Below, one piece after another: positions 4,813-5,816 of a DNA stretch of 5,816 nt. The DNA is taken from assembly GCA_021829015.1 (NCBI GenBank), contig JAJZOJ010000020.1, positions 1 to 5,816 of the forward strand. Reading direction: 5' to 3'. Numbering within the stretch: the stretch's first letter is position 1; each line of letters opens with the position of its first letter. This DNA is from Microcaldota archaeon (GTDB lineage Archaea; Micrarchaeota; Micrarchaeia; Micrarchaeales; Micrarchaeaceae). Under the pieces are notes generated by a model. That model worked only from the letters and a program-made list of their open reading frames with translations, was not told the DNA's origin and did no database searches. The translations under genes were made by a program, and so were the position numbers.

Positions 4813-5330
4813 CCTTGCGCTTTGACCTTTGCGGCAGGGCGGGCATCGCCTGGTAGGAACTGTCAATTTCCCTCAATGACAGGCGTCCAGGTCGCCTCAG
4901 CAGCGACTCCTGGACCCTCTCGTGCACCCTAAGCTGCCTGGCAAGCTCCTCGAAGCCGTTCCTGCGGGCAAGCCAGGAGGGCCAATGCCCATGGCCGTCG
5001 CGGTCGACCCTGGCGCCGATCGCCACTAGCGCGGCGACGGCATCAGCATCGTTCCTCTGAGCGGCTATGTGTATTGCGCACTGCTTGTACCTGTTTGGCC
5101 TGTTAGGGTCTGCCCCCTCCTCGCCGAGGATGCGCAGCGCGTCAGGGCATTTCCTTATGATCGCTATCTGGAGAAGGGTGTATCCCTCGTTGTCAGTGGA
5201 GTTGACGAGCTGCTGCTTCCTCTCACCTGCATCGGAGAGTATCTCCTTGAGCCGCGCGATGTTGCCGTTAATGATGCACTGGACTAGCTCCTCGCCCTCG
5301 TATATTCCGCGTACAATCCCACCCGTTCAT
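4808..5330 (-). CDS. Ankyrin-repeat protein with an apparent 5' frameshift
   Basis: One minus-strand frame, open from about 5326 to TAA at 4808-4810, encodes roughly 170 residues made of ankyrin-type repeats. The clearest are DNEGYTLLQIAIIRKCPDAL plus RILGEEGADPN, then RYKQCAIHIAAQRNDADAVA plus ALVAIGARVD. A degenerate unit, GHGHWPSWLARRNGFEELAR, follows, and a partial first unit (EELVQCIINGNIARLKEIL) precedes them. Such repeats mediate protein-protein contacts. The frame has no ATG, GTG or TTG before 5026, which is inside a repeat. The only well-placed start is ATG 5330, about 26 nt after a TATA-like box, but its frame differs by one base. Dropping one G from the GGGTGGG run (5324-5318) would join them as MNGWIVRGIYEGEEL. 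The gene is therefore a recent pseudogene, shifted by a sequence error, or uses an unusual start (ATT 5317). The basic-protein gene follows. Confidence 0.7.
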
Positions 5331-5345
5331 ATTATCGCATCGAAG

Positions 5346-5356
5346 GATTAAATAAT
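5346..5356 (-). promoter_or_regulatory. Candidate TATA box of the ankyrin gene
   Basis: The minus strand reads AATTATTTAAT, centred about 22 nt ahead of the ATG at 5330. This is close to leaderless spacing and supports 5330 as the original start. Confidence 0.4.
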
Positions 5357-5414
5357 TTTGCCATATTACCCCAACTGGACGGGGTTCTTTTCAGTTAAGC
5401 GGCGCGGCGGAATC

Positions 5415-5432
5415 TATTTATACCTTTATAAT
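5415..5432 (+). promoter_or_regulatory. Promoter of the 23S rRNA gene (double TATA-like element)
   Basis: Two overlapping boxes occur, TATTTATA (5415-5422) and TTTATAAT (5425-5432), just after a GC-rich stretch (GCGGCGCGGCGG, 5399-5410). Transcription would start at about 5443-5455, some 155-170 nt before the mature 23S end. No other gene lies between the box and the rRNA, so this appears to be the rRNA promoter. Confidence 0.6.
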
Positions 5433-5444
5433 AGAATTATACCC

Positions 5445-5609
5445 GGTGCTAATGTGGCAGCTTGAGCTCTTATAGGCTCCTGTATTAGAAAGTTGTTCTG
5501 GAATCTTCCTCGGAAGGCTCCTTAGCTTGATGAAAATACGTACACCAGAGCCTTTGCTCTCTGCCGTTCGTGATATCGTGCATTTGCGCGATTGATTTTA
5601 GGAGAAGAA
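5445..5609 (+). other. 23S rRNA 5' leader with hairpins
   Basis: This 165-nt stretch has no gene. It would be the precursor leader of the 23S rRNA. Short hairpins can be drawn at 5505-5516 (CTTC-CTCG-GAAG), 5547-5560 (AGAGC-CTTT-GCTCT) and 5575-5592 (ATCGTGC-ATTT-GCGCGAT, one G-U). Archaeal 23S precursors usually carry a long stem formed with the 3' flank; that half is outside the window, so the processing site cannot be located. No tRNA or 16S sequence is present. Confidence 0.5.
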
Positions 5610-5816
5610 GCTTGCATAATCATAAACCATCTAGGGGATGGCTTGGCTATAGCTGCGATGAAGGCCGTGGCAAGCTGCGATAAGCCCAGGGTAGCCGCAC
5701 GTCAGGCTTTGAACCTGGGATTGCCTCAATTGTGCAGAAATGCATGCAAACGCGGGGAACTGAAATGACTTAGTACCCGCAGGAAAAGAAAGAAAATTGT
5801 GATTGGCATTCAGCTT
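5610..5816 (+). rRNA. 23S ribosomal RNA, 5' end (continues past window)
   Basis: The sequence matches the conserved 5' domain of archaeal 23S rRNA. It has GGGGATGGCTTGGCT (5634-5648), then GCTGCGATGAAGG, GTGGCAAGCTGCGATAAGCC, AGCCGCACG and GGGGAACTGAAATGACTTAG, and finally TACCCGCAGGAAAAGAAAG. The mature 5' end is placed at about 5610 by spacing to these blocks, with an uncertainty of several bases. Only about the first 207 nt are in the window. It forms the start of domain I of the large subunit RNA. No 16S gene or spacer tRNA lies upstream. A divergent protein gene and a TATA element lie there instead, so the gene appears to be transcribed from its own promoter. Confidence 0.95.

Noticed and set aside
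5067..5351. 94-residue plus-strand open frame
   Set aside because: It is antisense to the ankyrin repeats, whose minus-strand frame has clear family patterns.
5525..5562. Box C/D guide RNA in the 23S leader
   Set aside because: A TTGATGA string resembles a C box, but the first base is wrong and no properly spaced CTGA box or C'/D' pair was found.
1..5816. CRISPR array, insertion sequence or defence system
   Set aside because: No regularly spaced repeats, transposase motifs, terminal inverted repeats or nuclease/helicase signatures were seen on either strand.

Overview
The window is archaeal. It carries an archaeal-type NAC protein, a DUF424-family protein, a tRNA-Ser with a 39-nt intron at the archaeal 37/38 position in bulge-helix-bulge geometry, archaeal TATA boxes about 26 nt ahead of start codons, and the 5' end of an archaeal-type 23S rRNA. 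Gene spacing is tight: convergent genes lie 5-13 nt apart. The exact lineage cannot be read from the window. The compactness, the 23S gene with no 16S just upstream, and the many unrecognised small proteins would fit a small-genome archaeon (a DPANN/Micrarchaeota-like or Thermoplasmata-like lineage), but that is inference.

Layout. Positions 1-1162 hold two tandem plus-strand paralogs of an unrecognised protein family; the first is cut by the window edge. Positions 1176-1298 are tRNA-Ser(CGA) on the minus strand, with intron. A DUF424 gene (plus, 1393-1695) meets the NAC gene (minus, 1701-2048) tail to tail. Upstream of NAC on the same strand is a NUDIX hydrolase (2086-2595) related in sequence to type I IPP isomerase but without its catalytic cysteine. 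A six-helix membrane protein (minus, about 2691-3257) follows directly behind tRNA-Ala(UGC) (minus, 3282-3353), and its open frame runs back into the tRNA. A second six-helix membrane protein (plus, 3442-4353) has a near-ideal leaderless promoter.

Positions 4364-4768 encode a small basic protein with a Lys/Arg-rich tail, which probably starts at TTG. Positions 4808-5330 hold an ankyrin-repeat reading frame that lacks a usable start codon in its own frame and looks frameshifted by one base near its 5' end. It faces away from a strong TATA box at about 5417, which appears to drive the 23S rRNA that begins near 5610 and runs off the window.

Functional picture. The recognisable genes are translation-related: tRNA-Ser, tRNA-Ala, 23S rRNA and the ribosome-bound chaperone NAC. 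The rest are single-gene housekeeping or unknown proteins. No CRISPR array, insertion sequence, integrase or defence operon was seen. The points most worth checking are the tandem unknown paralogs, the ankyrin frameshift next to the rRNA promoter, the tRNA-Ala/membrane-protein junction, and a 16-nt promoter-like motif found at two sites.
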